The position numbers and the translations under genes were made by a program. From positions 1 through 64,000 of the forward strand of contig CACZGH010000010.1 of NCBI GenBank assembly GCA_902780635.1: a stretch of 64,000 nucleotides of DNA, given 5' to 3'. Within the stretch, counting starts at the first letter, position 1; the number at the start of each line of letters is the position of its first letter. Below the pieces are notes generated by a model. That model saw only the letters and a list, made by a program, of their open reading frames with translations, was not told the DNA's origin and made no database searches. The stretch comes from an uncultured Prevotellaceae bacterium. GTDB lineage: Bacteria > Bacteroidota > Bacteroidia > Bacteroidales > Bacteroidaceae. This document shows positions 43,675 to 52,310 of this stretch, in pieces.

Positions 43675-44697
43675 ATGGAGGCTGTATTTGTATATTGCGA
43701 GTTGGAAGGAACACTCGTTCAAGAAGTGTCACAGGAGTTGCTCACCAAGGGCCGCAAATTGGCCAACGAGCTGGGTGTGGAGCTTCACGCCGTTGTTATC
43801 GGCACCGGTATCAAAGGTCAAGTAGAAGACCAGATCCTGCCCTATGGTGTAGACAAACTGTTTGTATTCGACGCTGAGGGTTTATTCCCCTACACCTCAG
43901 CCCCCCATACTGACATTATGGTCAACCTCTTTAAAGAAGAGCAGCCCCAGATTTGTCTGATGGGTGCCACCGTCATCGGCCGTGACCTCGGTCCGCGTGT
44001 GTCATCATCGCTCACCAGCGGTCTGACCGCCGACTGCACCGAGTTGGAGATTGGCGACTATGAGGACAAGAAGAGCGGTCAGACATTCCAGAATCTGCTC
44101 TATCAGATCCGTCCTGCTTTCGGAGGTAACATCGTGGCTACGATTGTCAACCCTGAGCATCGTCCACAGATGGCCACTGTGCGCTCCGGCGTGATGCAAA
44201 AAGCCATCTATGAAGGCGAGTGCAAGAAAGAAGTGGTCTATCCAGAGGTTTCTAAGTATGTGTCAGCCGAAGCATTTGTCGTGAAAGTGCTCGACCATCA
44301 CGTAGAGGCTGCCAAGCATAACCTCAAAGGTGCCCAAATTGTTGTGGCTGGTGGTTACGGTATGGGGTCGAAAGAAGGTTTTGACCTGCTGTTCGACTTA
44401 GCCAAAGTGCTTCATGCAGAGGTAGGTGCCTCACGTGCCGCCGTCGATGCCGGTTTCTGTGACCACGACCGTCAGATAGGCCAGACTGGTGTCACCGTGC
44501 ATCCGAAAGTGTATATTGCCTGCGGTATCTCTGGTCAGATTCAGCACATCGCTGGTATGCAGGACTCTGGCATCATCATCTCGGTGAACAGCGACCCCGA
44601 CGCCCCCATCAACAAGATAGCCGACTACGTGATTGTCGGAACGGTGGAAGAAGTGGTACCGAAGCTGATCAAATACTACAAGCAGAATTCGAAATAA
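43675..44697 (+). CDS. etfA: Electron transfer flavoprotein alpha subunit
   Basis: FAD-binding partner of EtfB, 340 residues. The C-terminal FAD domain is clear: IVVAGGYGMGSKEGFDLLFDL near 224, GASRAAVDAGF near 251, RQIGQTGVTVHPKVYIACGI near 264 and the ISVNSDPDAPINKIADY motif near 300. It begins directly after the etfB stop (TAA then ATG) and its own stop is followed directly by a small ORF, so three genes lie without gaps. Confidence 0.95.
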   Translation: MEAVFVYCELEGTLVQEVSQELLTKGRKLANELGVELHAVVIGTGIKGQVEDQILPYGVDKLFVFDAEGLFPYTSAPHTDIMVNLFKEEQPQICLMGATVIGRDLGPRVSSSLTSGLTADCTELEIGDYEDKKSGQTFQNLLYQIRPAFGGNIVATIVNPEHRPQMATVRSGVMQKAIYEGECKKEVVYPEVSKYVSAEAFVVKVLDHHVEAAKHNLKGAQIVVAGGYGMGSKEGFDLLFDLAKVLHAEVGASRAAVDAGFCDHDRQIGQTGVTVHPKVYIACGISGQIQHIAGMQDSGIIISVNSDPDAPINKIADYVIVGTVEEVVPKLIKYYKQNSK

Positions 44698-44871
44698 ATG
44701 AAAAAAGAAGTCTTATATCTGATTTTCTATGCAGTATGCGTTGTGGTCTTGATGTATTTTTCGCTTAAAGCAGACCACCCATTGTGGCACAGAATATTGG
44801 ATGAGGTATTTGCAATCTTCTTTGCAATACGTTTTTACGATACCACTAAAGACTTCATCAATAAAAAATAA
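44698..44871 (+). CDS. 57-residue membrane ORF between etfA and the acyl-CoA dehydrogenase
   Basis: ATG at 44698 follows the etfA stop with no gap; the TAA at 44869-44871 is 5 nt before the dehydrogenase start. The product begins MKKEVLYLIFYAVCVVVLMY and has one long hydrophobic segment (residues about 5-22), a short DHPLWHRILDEVF stretch and a second hydrophobic patch (AIFFAIRFY) with a basic end, so one or two membrane passes. Exact butting to both neighbours argues it is a real gene. Function unknown; it might tether the ETF-dehydrogenase complex to the membrane (speculative). Confidence 0.72.
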   Translation: MKKEVLYLIFYAVCVVVLMYFSLKADHPLWHRILDEVFAIFFAIRFYDTTKDFINKK

Positions 44872-44876
44872 CAACA

Positions 44877-46583
44877 ATGGCAAATTATTATAGTGACCAT
44901 CCCGAAATCGCGTTTCATCTGGATCATCCACTGATGAAGCGCATCGTAGACCTCAAAGAGAGGGGTTATGCAGACGCCGCTCAATATGAGGATGCTCCTA
45001 TTGACTACGAGGACGCTATTGAAAACTACAAACGCATCCTTGACATCACAGGTGATGTAGCCGCCAACATTTTAGAGCCTAACTCAGAGTCGGTGGACCT
45101 GGAAGGTCCGCATCTGGAGAACGGCCGGATGATTTATGCCTCGAAGACCTTCGAGAATATCGACGCTACCCGCAAGGCAGGCCTTCATGGTGTTTCCATG
45201 CCTCGTCGTTATGGCGGTCTGAACCTGCCCAACGTGACTTTCTCTATGCTGAGCGAGGTGATTTCGGCTGCCGACGCCGGTTTCCAGAACATCTGGAGCC
45301 TTCAGAGCTGTATCGACACTCTCTATGAGTTTGGCAGCGAGGAGCAGCGTCAGAAATACATCCCGCGCGTGTGTGCCGGTGAGACCATGTCGATGGACCT
45401 CACCGAGCCCGACGCAGGCAGTGACTTGCAGCGTGTGATGCTGAAAGCCACTTTCGACGAGAAAGAGAACTGCTGGCGCCTGAACGGCGTGAAGCGTTTT
45501 ATCACCAATGGCGACTCAGACATTCACCTGGTGCTGGCCCGTTCAGAGGAAGGCACCCGCGACGGCCGCGGTCTGTCGATGTTTATCTACGACAAGCGCA
45601 ACGGTGGTGTAGACGTGCGCCATATCGAGCACAAACTCGGTATCCACGGTTCACCTACCTGCGAGTTGACGTACAAGAACGCCAAAGCTGAGCTTTGCGG
45701 CAGCACCCGTCTGGGTCTGATCAAATATGTGATGGCTTTGATGAACGGAGCCCGCTTAGGCATTGCCGCCCAGAGTGTGGGTGTGGAACAGGAAGCCTAT
45801 AACGAGGGACTGAAATATGCCAAGGAGCGTGCGCAGTTTGGACAGAAGATCATCCACTTCCCCGCTGTCTATGACATGCTCTCCCGCATGAAAGCCAAAC
45901 TCGACGCTGGCCGCTCGTTGCTTTATCAGACCGCCCGTTATGTGGACATCTACAAAGCCTTGGAGGACATCCAGCGCGACAGCAAGCTCTCACCCGAGGA
46001 GCGTCAGGAACTGAAGAAATACACCCGTCTGGCCGACGCTTTCACTCCACTGGCCAAGGGTATGAACTCCGAATATGCCAACCAAAACGCCTACGATGCC
46101 ATCTCCATCCATGGTGGTTCGGGCTTTATCATGGAGTATAAGAGTCAGCGTCTGTATCGTGACGCCCGTATCTTCTCCATCTATGAGGGAACGACACAGC
46201 TGCAAGTGGTGGCTGCCCTGCGCTATATCACCAACGGCACCTATCTCTCCATCATCAAGGAGATGCTGGAGAACGAAGTTTCCGACGAGTTGAAACCGCT
46301 CAAGACCCGCGTTGAGGCTCTTGTGGCCCTCTATGAGGAAGTGTTGGGCGAGGTGAAGGCAGAGAACAACCAGGACAAGACCGACTTCACCGCCCGCCGT
46401 CTGTATGAGATGACTGCCGATATCATCATGTCGCTGCTCATCCTCGACGATGCCACCCGTGCGCCGGAGCTCTTCTCTAAGAGTGCCCAGGTGTATGTAA
46501 GACATGCTGAGGCAGAGTGCCGCGGACACTACGAGTTCATCAAGAACTTCAAGGCAGAAGATCTGGAGTATTACAAAAGCTAA
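44877..46583 (+). CDS. Acyl-CoA dehydrogenase family protein
   Basis: FAD enzyme oxidising an acyl-CoA, passing electrons to EtfAB encoded just upstream. The 568-residue protein has a long N-terminal region, then the flavin segments MSMDLTEPDAGSDLQRV (near 170), RFITNGDSDIHLVLARS (near 204), RAQFGQKIIHFPAVYDML (near 320) and DARIFSIYEGTTQLQV (near 430) with the catalytic Glu of YEGTTQ. It has a C-terminal extension of about 110 residues, as in the longer AcdA/AidB-like forms found in anaerobic Bacteroidetes. Substrate not evident. A strong terminator follows. Confidence 0.94.
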   Translation: MANYYSDHPEIAFHLDHPLMKRIVDLKERGYADAAQYEDAPIDYEDAIENYKRILDITGDVAANILEPNSESVDLEGPHLENGRMIYASKTFENIDATRKAGLHGVSMPRRYGGLNLPNVTFSMLSEVISAADAGFQNIWSLQSCIDTLYEFGSEEQRQKYIPRVCAGETMSMDLTEPDAGSDLQRVMLKATFDEKENCWRLNGVKRFITNGDSDIHLVLARSEEGTRDGRGLSMFIYDKRNGGVDVRHIEHKLGIHGSPTCELTYKNAKAELCGSTRLGLIKYVMALMNGARLGIAAQSVGVEQEAYNEGLKYAKERAQFGQKIIHFPAVYDMLSRMKAKLDAGRSLLYQTARYVDIYKALEDIQRDSKLSPEERQELKKYTRLADAFTPLAKGMNSEYANQNAYDAISIHGGSGFIMEYKSQRLYRDARIFSIYEGTTQLQVVAALRYITNGTYLSIIKEMLENEVSDELKPLKTRVEALVALYEEVLGEVKAENNQDKTDFTARRLYEMTADIIMSLLILDDATRAPELFSKSAQVYVRHAEAECRGHYEFIKNFKAEDLEYYKS

Positions 46584-46601
46584 CTTTATACATCCACTTT
46601 C

Positions 46602-46632
46602 GGGCAGGAAATTTTTCCTGCCCATTTTTTTG
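46602..46632 (+). terminator. Rho-independent terminator of the etf operon
   Basis: GGGCAGGAAA pairs with TTTCCTGCCC around a short T-loop and is followed by ATTTTTTTG. It ends the etfBA-acyl-CoA dehydrogenase transcript. Its T-run also overlaps the TTG of the toxin-antitoxin promoter. Confidence 0.88.
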
Positions 46633-46659
46633 CAATATCAAATACATTTCGTATCTTTG
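46630..46659 (+). promoter_or_regulatory. Promoter of the toxin-antitoxin pair
   Basis: TTG (46630-46632), 19-nt spacer and TATCTTTG (46652-46659), 28 nt ahead of the antitoxin start; its TTG is the last part of the preceding terminator. Confidence 0.7.
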
Positions 46660-46687
46660 TCATCGTAAAAAAAACAAAACAGTAAAT

Positions 46688-46891
46688 ATGGCAACTTACA
46701 CCATCTCTTTGAACGAGCGAACCGCCAGCGGAAAGGCTTTGATAGCATACTTGCAGGCACTGGGTGTATTGATGCACAAGGTGTCACCCCGTTCCAAGAG
46801 CAGCTACCTGCGTTCACAGGAAGACAAATCGGCAGGACGCATTGAAAAATTTTCTTCTTCAGAAGAAATGTTCAAATCCTTAGGTATCTGA
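46688..46891 (+). CDS. Probable antitoxin of a YafQ-type pair
   Basis: A 67-residue protein (MATYTISLNERTASGKALIA at its start) ending 4 nt before the toxin gene. The size, the short basic middle (HKVSPRSKSSYLR) and the position before a RelE/YafQ-fold toxin make it the likely antitoxin; the N-terminal strand-and-helix could bind DNA as a dimer. Similarity to named antitoxins is weak by eye. The ATG at 46688 is preferred because the frame upstream runs into the preceding gene's terminator and promoter. Confidence 0.78.
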   Translation: MATYTISLNERTASGKALIAYLQALGVLMHKVSPRSKSSYLRSQEDKSAGRIEKFSSSEEMFKSLGI

Positions 46892-46895
46892 ACAC

Positions 46896-47171
46896 ATGTA
46901 CGAAGTAAGAATGACTAAGACGTTCCGCAAGGACACGGAACGTTGTCGCAAAAGAGGTTATGACATGGAACTGCTTAAAACAGCCATCAGATTGCTTGAG
47001 GCAGAAGGGAAGCTCCCTTCTGTTTTTCGCCCTCATAAGTTGTCAGGTAACTATGTTGACTGTTGGGAGTGTCACCTGAAAGGAAATTGGCTGCTAATAT
47101 GGGAGCAAAACGATACAGAGCTGACGTTGCTGTTTACAGGTACAGGCACACACTCCGATTTATTCGGATAG
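46896..47171 (+). CDS. YafQ-family mRNA interferase toxin
   Basis: A 91-residue RelE-fold toxin that cuts mRNA on the ribosome. Seen: TKTFRKDTERCRKRGYDMEL at the N-terminus, PHKLSGNYVDCWECHLKGNW near residues 46-65 with the conserved His and the E-C-H-L strand, LLIWEQ and the C-terminal GTGTHSDLFG with the YafQ-type catalytic His near 86. Key residues look intact, so it should be active. The pair is a separate unit at the left border of the polysaccharide cluster. Confidence 0.88.
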   Translation: MYEVRMTKTFRKDTERCRKRGYDMELLKTAIRLLEAEGKLPSVFRPHKLSGNYVDCWECHLKGNWLLIWEQNDTELTLLFTGTGTHSDLFG

Positions 47172-47204
47172 TTTTTAACAGAAGTATCTAAAAGACTTGG
47201 TACT

Positions 47205-47250
47205 ATACCGACAGCAGCTGCAACTATGATGTTGCAGCTGCTGTCGGTAT
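47205..47250. terminator. Perfect 20-bp inverted repeat between toxin and capsule cluster
   Basis: ATACCGACAGCAGCTGCAAC (47205-47224) is the exact reverse complement of 47231-47250, around a TATGAT loop. It lies in the convergent gap between the toxin gene and the PHP phosphatase gene and would form a very stable hairpin in either transcript. No T-run follows on either strand, so a rho-independent role is uncertain. Confidence 0.7.
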
Positions 47251-47299
47251 ATTTGCGCAGGTATTAGTACCAGTCCTTCATCGAATGCATATAGTGCAG

Positions 47300-48019
47300 T
47301 TAGAGTTCCTGCCTTTCCTGTATCTTCTTTAGTTTCTTCGCTGTTTTCTTGCTGATAATTGCACTCAGGAAAAACTCCACATGGTCTATTGAGTGCGTGT
47401 CCGTGCCACAGTAGTCATACATATTTTCCTTTAGCAGCCATTCAGCCTTTCGCTGCACGCCCTGCCCATAGGCACCTACTATGGACGGCAAATTCATCTG
47501 AAACAGGACACCACACTTTTTCCACATCTTATAGTCATCCTTTTCCATATACTGATAACGCTCCGGGTGCGCTAAGATAGGCTCATATCCTTTCTTCTTG
47601 ATGTTGTCGATAATCGCCTTCATATTCATCGGTGGAGTATAGTAGGATGTTTCTACCAAAAGTCGTGTTCCTTGCTCACCAATAGGCAGCACATCGTCAG
47701 CCTCTAGCCGCTGCGCGAACAATCCATCCATCATGTGTTCTGCTGCCAAGTGCAGTTTGATTGTGCCGCTGTAGTGATCCTGAAGAGATGTGAATCTCCG
47801 TCGCAATTCCGATGGTTTGTTAGGCATGTCCTCCATGATGTGCGGTGTCAGCCATACTTCCGTCACCCCTTCCATTTCCCACTCTTCAAGTATCTGCATC
47901 GTCTCTTCCATCTTGCCTACCCCATCGTCTACACCTGGAAGCAGATGGCAATGACAATCGCGGAATCCCTCCAGCAATCTACTTTTGTGAACCAATACTT
48001 TACTTGATAATAGCCACAT
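47300..48019 (-). CDS. CpsB/CapC-type PHP-family tyrosine phosphatase
   Basis: A 239-residue metal-dependent phosphatase of the type that controls capsule chain length by dephosphorylating a tyrosine kinase. PHP metal-binding motifs are intact: DCHCHLLPGVDDG near 22, LTPHIME near 57, LVETSYY near 121, ILAHPERY near 154 and CGTDTHS near 209. It is the last gene of the leftward polysaccharide cluster. The matching BY-kinase is not in the window. Older annotations call such proteins histidinol phosphatase. Confidence 0.9.
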   Translation of the reverse strand: MWLLSSKVLVHKSRLLEGFRDCHCHLLPGVDDGVGKMEETMQILEEWEMEGVTEVWLTPHIMEDMPNKPSELRRRFTSLQDHYSGTIKLHLAAEHMMDGLFAQRLEADDVLPIGEQGTRLLVETSYYTPPMNMKAIIDNIKKKGYEPILAHPERYQYMEKDDYKMWKKCGVLFQMNLPSIVGAYGQGVQRKAEWLLKENMYDYCGTDTHSIDHVEFFLSAIISKKTAKKLKKIQERQEL

Positions 48020-48049
48020 TTTTATTATTTGCTTAAAAATACAGACATT

Positions 48050-49201
48050 TCAGTCTTTCAAAATATTTTCGTAGAAGTCGAGCAGACACTGCTGGACAAA
48101 CTCCATATCAAACCTATCAGCAATCATGCGGCGTGCATTGCCAGCCATTCGCTGCCGTGAATCGTTGTCTGTCATCATCTTTAACATCGCATCATAGAGA
48201 GCTTGCTCGTCTTTTGGAGGGACGATGACCCCATTTTCTCTCTCTTTGATGATCTCACGTGAACCGTTGATGTCCGTCACAATACATGGCGTACCCATAG
48301 CACCGGCTTCAAGCACCACATTAGGGAATCCCTCTCTATAGCTCGGATGCACGAAACAGTCGGCAGCGGCATAATATGCAATCAGTTCATCGCCTCCTTT
48401 TGCCCCAACAGCCTCAATATCTGGGTGTGTCTCTATCCTCCTCTGTGTATCCTCAGACAGTGGATCTAGCCTCTCCTCCAGCATTCCTATTAAAACAAGC
48501 CTAGAATTGGGCATCGTGTTGTTCAGTCGAAGGAAGGCAGCCACCAGTTCATTGATACCCTTATCGCCAACGAGTCTTCCCACATAGAGGAATGTGAATT
48601 TCTTTGAAGCCAGAGCTATCCGTGTAGCAATCTCCATCACTTCCGGTCTACGAGAAAACAACTTTAGATCGATTCCTTTAATATTGCCATATCCCAAGAC
48701 CTTCAGCGGCTTTTTTGTTATCCCATTATTAAGCAAGTCATTTTTCACCCCTTCACCCTCAGGGACAACATGCGTGGCGAAAGAACATGTCATCTTGTCC
48801 GTTGTCATCAGAATACGCCGCCTTATCCCTGTGGTTGTTGGCCATATAAGTCCTGTGAATGTATGTACCCTCACCGGCACCCTTGTCAGCCAGCCAGCCA
48901 TCATACAGAGTAGGCCGGCCTTTGGTGTAATCGAGTGGACCATCTGAGGTTTCACTTGATGGAATAATTTGACCAGTTTTATAAGCGACACGAAATCTTT
49001 GAATAATGAGATATGTCGCTCCATATGTACCCCGTACCCCTTTATGCCATACTTTTCACATACGATATCCAGTCCTTCCCCAGGCGATGACAGCAACAAC
49101 ACCTCATATTGTTGCTTCAACCTTGGCAATATTCCCTTCATAAAGTGTAAAGTTTCAGATGCAGTACAGGCTCGTAAAATCTTCTTTCTTTCTTTCATCA
49201 C
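48050..49201 (-). CDS. Glycosyltransferase family 4
   Basis: A 383-residue GT-B enzyme adding a sugar during repeat-unit assembly. N-terminal part: VHSITPKAGLLCMMAGWLTR near 107, HTFTGLIWP near 131. C-terminal donor-binding part: FLYVGRLVGDKGINELVAAF near 211, YAAADCFVHPSYREGFPNVV near 278 and LEAGAMGTPCIVTDINGSRE. This arrangement resembles WbpX/PglA-type galactosaminyl transferases, but donor and acceptor are not certain. It overlaps the upstream transferase gene by 4 nt. Confidence 0.88.
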   Translation of the reverse strand: MMKERKKILRACTASETLHFMKGILPRLKQQYEVLLLSSPGEGLDIVCEKYGIKGYGVHMERHISLFKDFVSLIKLVKLFHQVKPQMVHSITPKAGLLCMMAGWLTRVPVRVHTFTGLIWPTTTGIRRRILMTTDKMTCSFATHVVPEGEGVKNDLLNNGITKKPLKVLGYGNIKGIDLKLFSRRPEVMEIATRIALASKKFTFLYVGRLVGDKGINELVAAFLRLNNTMPNSRLVLIGMLEERLDPLSEDTQRRIETHPDIEAVGAKGGDELIAYYAAADCFVHPSYREGFPNVVLEAGAMGTPCIVTDINGSREIIKERENGVIVPPKDEQALYDAMLKMMTDNDSRQRMAGNARRMIADRFDMEFVQQCLLDFYENILKD

Positions 49202-50286
49202 TTCCGAGTATTCAACTTTTCATAAACAGCATTGTAGTTTTCTACCATTTTTTTGATGTCAAACTGCTTTGCCTTCCTATAACATGCGTCGGCCACATTT
49301 TTATATAATAATTGGTCGTCATGTAGTTTCTTAATCAATTCAGCTAATGCCTTATCGTCACCATGCGGGAACAACAGACCCGCTCCCTGCGTCATCTCAC
49401 GCAGTCCATCCACATCACTTGCGATAAAAGGTTTTCCGACAGACATTCCCTCAATATTTGACAGCGAAAGACCTTCAAAATGGCTCGACATCACCACCAC
49501 ATCCGCAGTGTGCAATATCTCAGGGATATCCATACGCTGGCCTAACATGCGTACACGGTCTTGTAATCCAAGATGCTCCATCAACGACTTCAATACTCCT
49601 CCCCGCTCTCCAGTACCTACTAACCATAGTTCATACTCATCAGCATCCAGATGAGCCATCGCCTTAATCAACGTGTCCTGGTCTTTCTGATCACGGAACC
49701 CTGCCACCATCACCGCCACAAACCGTTTAGAACCATTACGCAGGGAAAGATTTGCCTTTGCCTGACGAAAGGCCTCTACGTCCACCCCATTAAAAATAGT
49801 GGTAATCTCAGCACGACTATGTCCAACGAAAGCCTTCAGGTTTTTCTCGGCCTGTCTTGATATACAGATTACCTGCTTGTACTGATTATACATCCATCGG
49901 TCTATCCATCGGGGATACCATTTCCAGACTCTACGTCGATTGGAGGTATTGTGTTCTGTGGTGACAAGTTCCACCGAACATGAAAATTGCGAAGCTAATG
50001 CGGCAAAGAATTGTGGTGAGGTGTTATGCGTATGCACAATGTCGTACTGTCTCATGACACGCCACAATTTCACTAAATACCACGGGTTGTAGTATGAATT
50101 GCCAATTTTATAAATTTTACACTCAGGGCATTCTTTCTCCAACTTTTCCATCAATGGGGTCCTAATGGCATTGAATACTACTACCCCCACTTGATGGCCC
50201 ATTGCATGAAAGTGAGGAATCAGATTGACCACCAAGGTCTCCGCCCCCCCCATATAAAAAGAGGTTATGACATGTAAGATTCTCAT
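49198..50286 (-). CDS. Glycosyltransferase family 4
   Basis: A 362-residue GT-B glycosyltransferase. It opens MRILHVITSFYMGGAETLVV, the usual GT4 start, with HTHNTSPQFFAALAS near 95, TTEHNTSNRRR and the donor region MVAGFRDQKDQDTLIKAM near 195, HTADVVVMSSHFEGLSLSNI and EGMSVGKPFIASDVDG. It overlaps the genes on both sides by 4 nt (ATGA), so translation in this part of the cluster is tightly coupled. Confidence 0.9.
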   Translation of the reverse strand: MRILHVITSFYMGGAETLVVNLIPHFHAMGHQVGVVVFNAIRTPLMEKLEKECPECKIYKIGNSYYNPWYLVKLWRVMRQYDIVHTHNTSPQFFAALASQFSCSVELVTTEHNTSNRRRVWKWYPRWIDRWMYNQYKQVICISRQAEKNLKAFVGHSRAEITTIFNGVDVEAFRQAKANLSLRNGSKRFVAVMVAGFRDQKDQDTLIKAMAHLDADEYELWLVGTGERGGVLKSLMEHLGLQDRVRMLGQRMDIPEILHTADVVVMSSHFEGLSLSNIEGMSVGKPFIASDVDGLREMTQGAGLLFPHGDDKALAELIKKLHDDQLLYKNVADACYRKAKQFDIKKMVENYNAVYEKLNTRK

Positions 50287-51155
50287 ACCTTTCTTTTGTC
50301 ATTCTGGTGCAGCAGCCATCCCATAGGCATCACCCAATTCCACCACCATAGGAGATGTGGAATACGTTTATTTCCCTTGCTACATAATCTAAACCGCCAG
50401 TAGTTGATGGCCGCCTTCATTTTCTGAGGAAGAGGCACGTCATATCCATTGAGCTCCTGATAACACATCATCGATGCTATGGGGCTATTCATCCGGATTT
50501 TGACAATTTTGTCAGTCAATCCACCGTTTAAATAGTCTCGGTAATACACCACCTCATGGAAAACCCGCAGTTGGTATTTACAGGCAATACGATTCCACAC
50601 CAAAGCCTCTGGCACAAACTTCTCGCCTTCAATATCAGGGAAAGATATTTCCCTAAGCACAGCGGTACGGAAAACCTCCAACATATCCCCTTGTACATGA
50701 TATTTGTATCGCAAATCTATTGAGTTCGTATCCAAAACAGGTATATCATACCCTCGTCCAATAATCTTCCCATCATGGTGAGCCATATAGCCGCAAACCC
50801 CACCATACCTCACATCCTCCCTTATCTGTTGATAATAGTGATTGATTATTTCCAACGACCTTTCTGGCAACGTATCATCACTATCTAAAATCAAAAACAG
50901 TTCCCCTTGTGCTTCTTTTACCCCTCGATTGATTGCCCTATGCTTCCCTCCATTCTCCTGATAGAAATATCTTATTGAAAAATTTGAATTATGAATGATG
51001 AATTGCGAATTGACGACATCTCCAGTGCCATCCTTGCTTCCATCATCCACAATGACCCATTCAAAATCCCGATATGTCTGTCTACAGAGACTTTCAAAAA
51101 GTTTTGGCAGCAGATGCGCCCTGTTATAGGTAGGAGTAAAAATAGTGATTAGCAT
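50283..51155 (-). CDS. Glycosyltransferase family 2 with repeat-derived loop
   Basis: A 290-residue GT-A enzyme: ITIFTPTYNRAHLLPKLFES at the start, WVIVDDGSKDGTGDVV near 33, YQENGGKHRAINRGVKEAQG near 65 and the metal-binding FLILDSDDT near 89. Between the second beta strand and IRYFYQENGG lies NSQFIIHNSNFS (49-60), encoded by AATTC-rich repeat DNA. The C-terminal third is helical and ends with WWWNWVMPMGWLLHQ, a likely membrane contact. Donor unknown. Confidence 0.88.
   Translation of the reverse strand: MLITIFTPTYNRAHLLPKLFESLCRQTYRDFEWVIVDDGSKDGTGDVVNSQFIIHNSNFSIRYFYQENGGKHRAINRGVKEAQGELFLILDSDDTLPERSLEIINHYYQQIREDVRYGGVCGYMAHHDGKIIGRGYDIPVLDTNSIDLRYKYHVQGDMLEVFRTAVLREISFPDIEGEKFVPEALVWNRIACKYQLRVFHEVVYYRDYLNGGLTDKIVKIRMNSPIASMMCYQELNGYDVPLPQKMKAAINYWRFRLCSKGNKRIPHLLWWWNWVMPMGWLLHQNDKRKV
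50977..51013. repeat. AATTC/ATTCA-rich repeat inside a glycosyltransferase gene
   Basis: On the + strand AAATTTGAATTATGAATGAT then GAATTGCGAATTG; on the coding strand it gives AATTCGCAATTCATCATTC-type units, which encode NSQFIIHNSNF in frame. Confidence 0.65.
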
Positions 51156-51161
51156 AGACCG

Positions 51162-52301
51162 TCATCGATAGAATTTATCTTTAGCATAGTGGTGATCATA
51201 TTCGAACTGGTTGTAGATTTTATCTCCTTTGCGCACTCCGTCTGTAAAAAAAGTCTTATATGGAAATAGAAATACCCCCCAACCTATCAAGATACGCATA
51301 TATAAAAGAAAAGAAACAACGATTAAAGCCATCGCTTTGTACGTCACTCGTTGCTGACATGTGGTAATATATGTCAACGTGGAGATAACACCCATCATGT
51401 AATACCATGCCAATCTTCCACCATTCTCAGATTTTACGAAAAACAACAAGATTCCACAAAAGACCAAAGCTGTATTAGTCATCACAGTCTGTTCTTCTGT
51501 TTCAGTAATCAAGTCATAATTCGTCAAAATCAAAAAAAGGAAAAACACAGCCTCGACAAGGTATGCCTCACGAAAGCCAGATGAATCTGCAAGGTTTTGT
51601 TGTACTCTTGTGTCTTCCACCACCCCGCCGTATGCTTCAAACAATGTGGCGGGCCCATCGGTAAGCCCCAACAAAAAGATGACGCCCATGACTATCAGAA
51701 TTTTCGCTTTATCAAAAGGTCTGAGAGGGATAAAATATAGAGGCAGAAGAATAATGGCAGAATTATGAAATGTGGCAGCGATAAAGACCACTATAAGGAA
51801 CCTCTTCAAATCCCGTTTTGAAACATATATGAGAGCGAGCCACGCTATGCTTACGCCCAACACCTGACGCAGATAAGTAAACGAGAAGAAAAACCATAAT
51901 CCTAAAAACAAGATAATGGCAAACGCATAGTTATTAGTGTGTCGTTTGAATGAAAAGTACAGACAAGTATAGACGATGAGCGTTGCCACCAAAATAAAAA
52001 TATATCGATTTGCTGAGAACAAAGCGACACCGACGTTAAGAAAGCAATAGCCGAACTCTGTACCATACAACCGAAACAAGGCTGAAGCGAAGATATTTCT
52101 CCCGCCTCGCATCCTGTTTGCCAATTGGTCAAAACATTCGGCATAGATATATCGGTCATACCCTCCGAGCATATCAGAGATACCCACAAATATGGCCAAG
52201 AATGCCATAATCACCATCAGCACTCTTGCAGACTGCGGATTATAAAGTGTCATGACATAGAGAAAGACTATGACGAGGAAAATGATAATATACAGTGCCA
52301 T
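51162..52301 (-). CDS. EpsG-family polysaccharide polymerase (Wzy-like)
   Basis: A 379-residue protein of about ten to twelve membrane segments, with the EpsG pattern: GYDRYIYAECFDQL near 48, EFGYCFLNVGVALFSANRY near 78, FSFTYLRQVLGVSIAWLALI near 134 and FIAATFHNSAIILLPLYFI near 173 with the conserved Arg-Gln and His. It would join repeat units at the periplasmic face. It is the only polymerase candidate in the cluster. Gaps to neighbours are 6 and 9 nt. Confidence 0.88.
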   Translation of the reverse strand: MALYIIIFLVIVFLYVMTLYNPQSARVLMVIMAFLAIFVGISDMLGGYDRYIYAECFDQLANRMRGGRNIFASALFRLYGTEFGYCFLNVGVALFSANRYIFILVATLIVYTCLYFSFKRHTNNYAFAIILFLGLWFFFSFTYLRQVLGVSIAWLALIYVSKRDLKRFLIVVFIAATFHNSAIILLPLYFIPLRPFDKAKILIVMGVIFLLGLTDGPATLFEAYGGVVEDTRVQQNLADSSGFREAYLVEAVFFLFLILTNYDLITETEEQTVMTNTALVFCGILLFFVKSENGGRLAWYYMMGVISTLTYITTCQQRVTYKAMALIVVSFLLYMRILIGWGVFLFPYKTFFTDGVRKGDKIYNQFEYDHHYAKDKFYR

Positions 52302-52310
52302 ATTATTACA

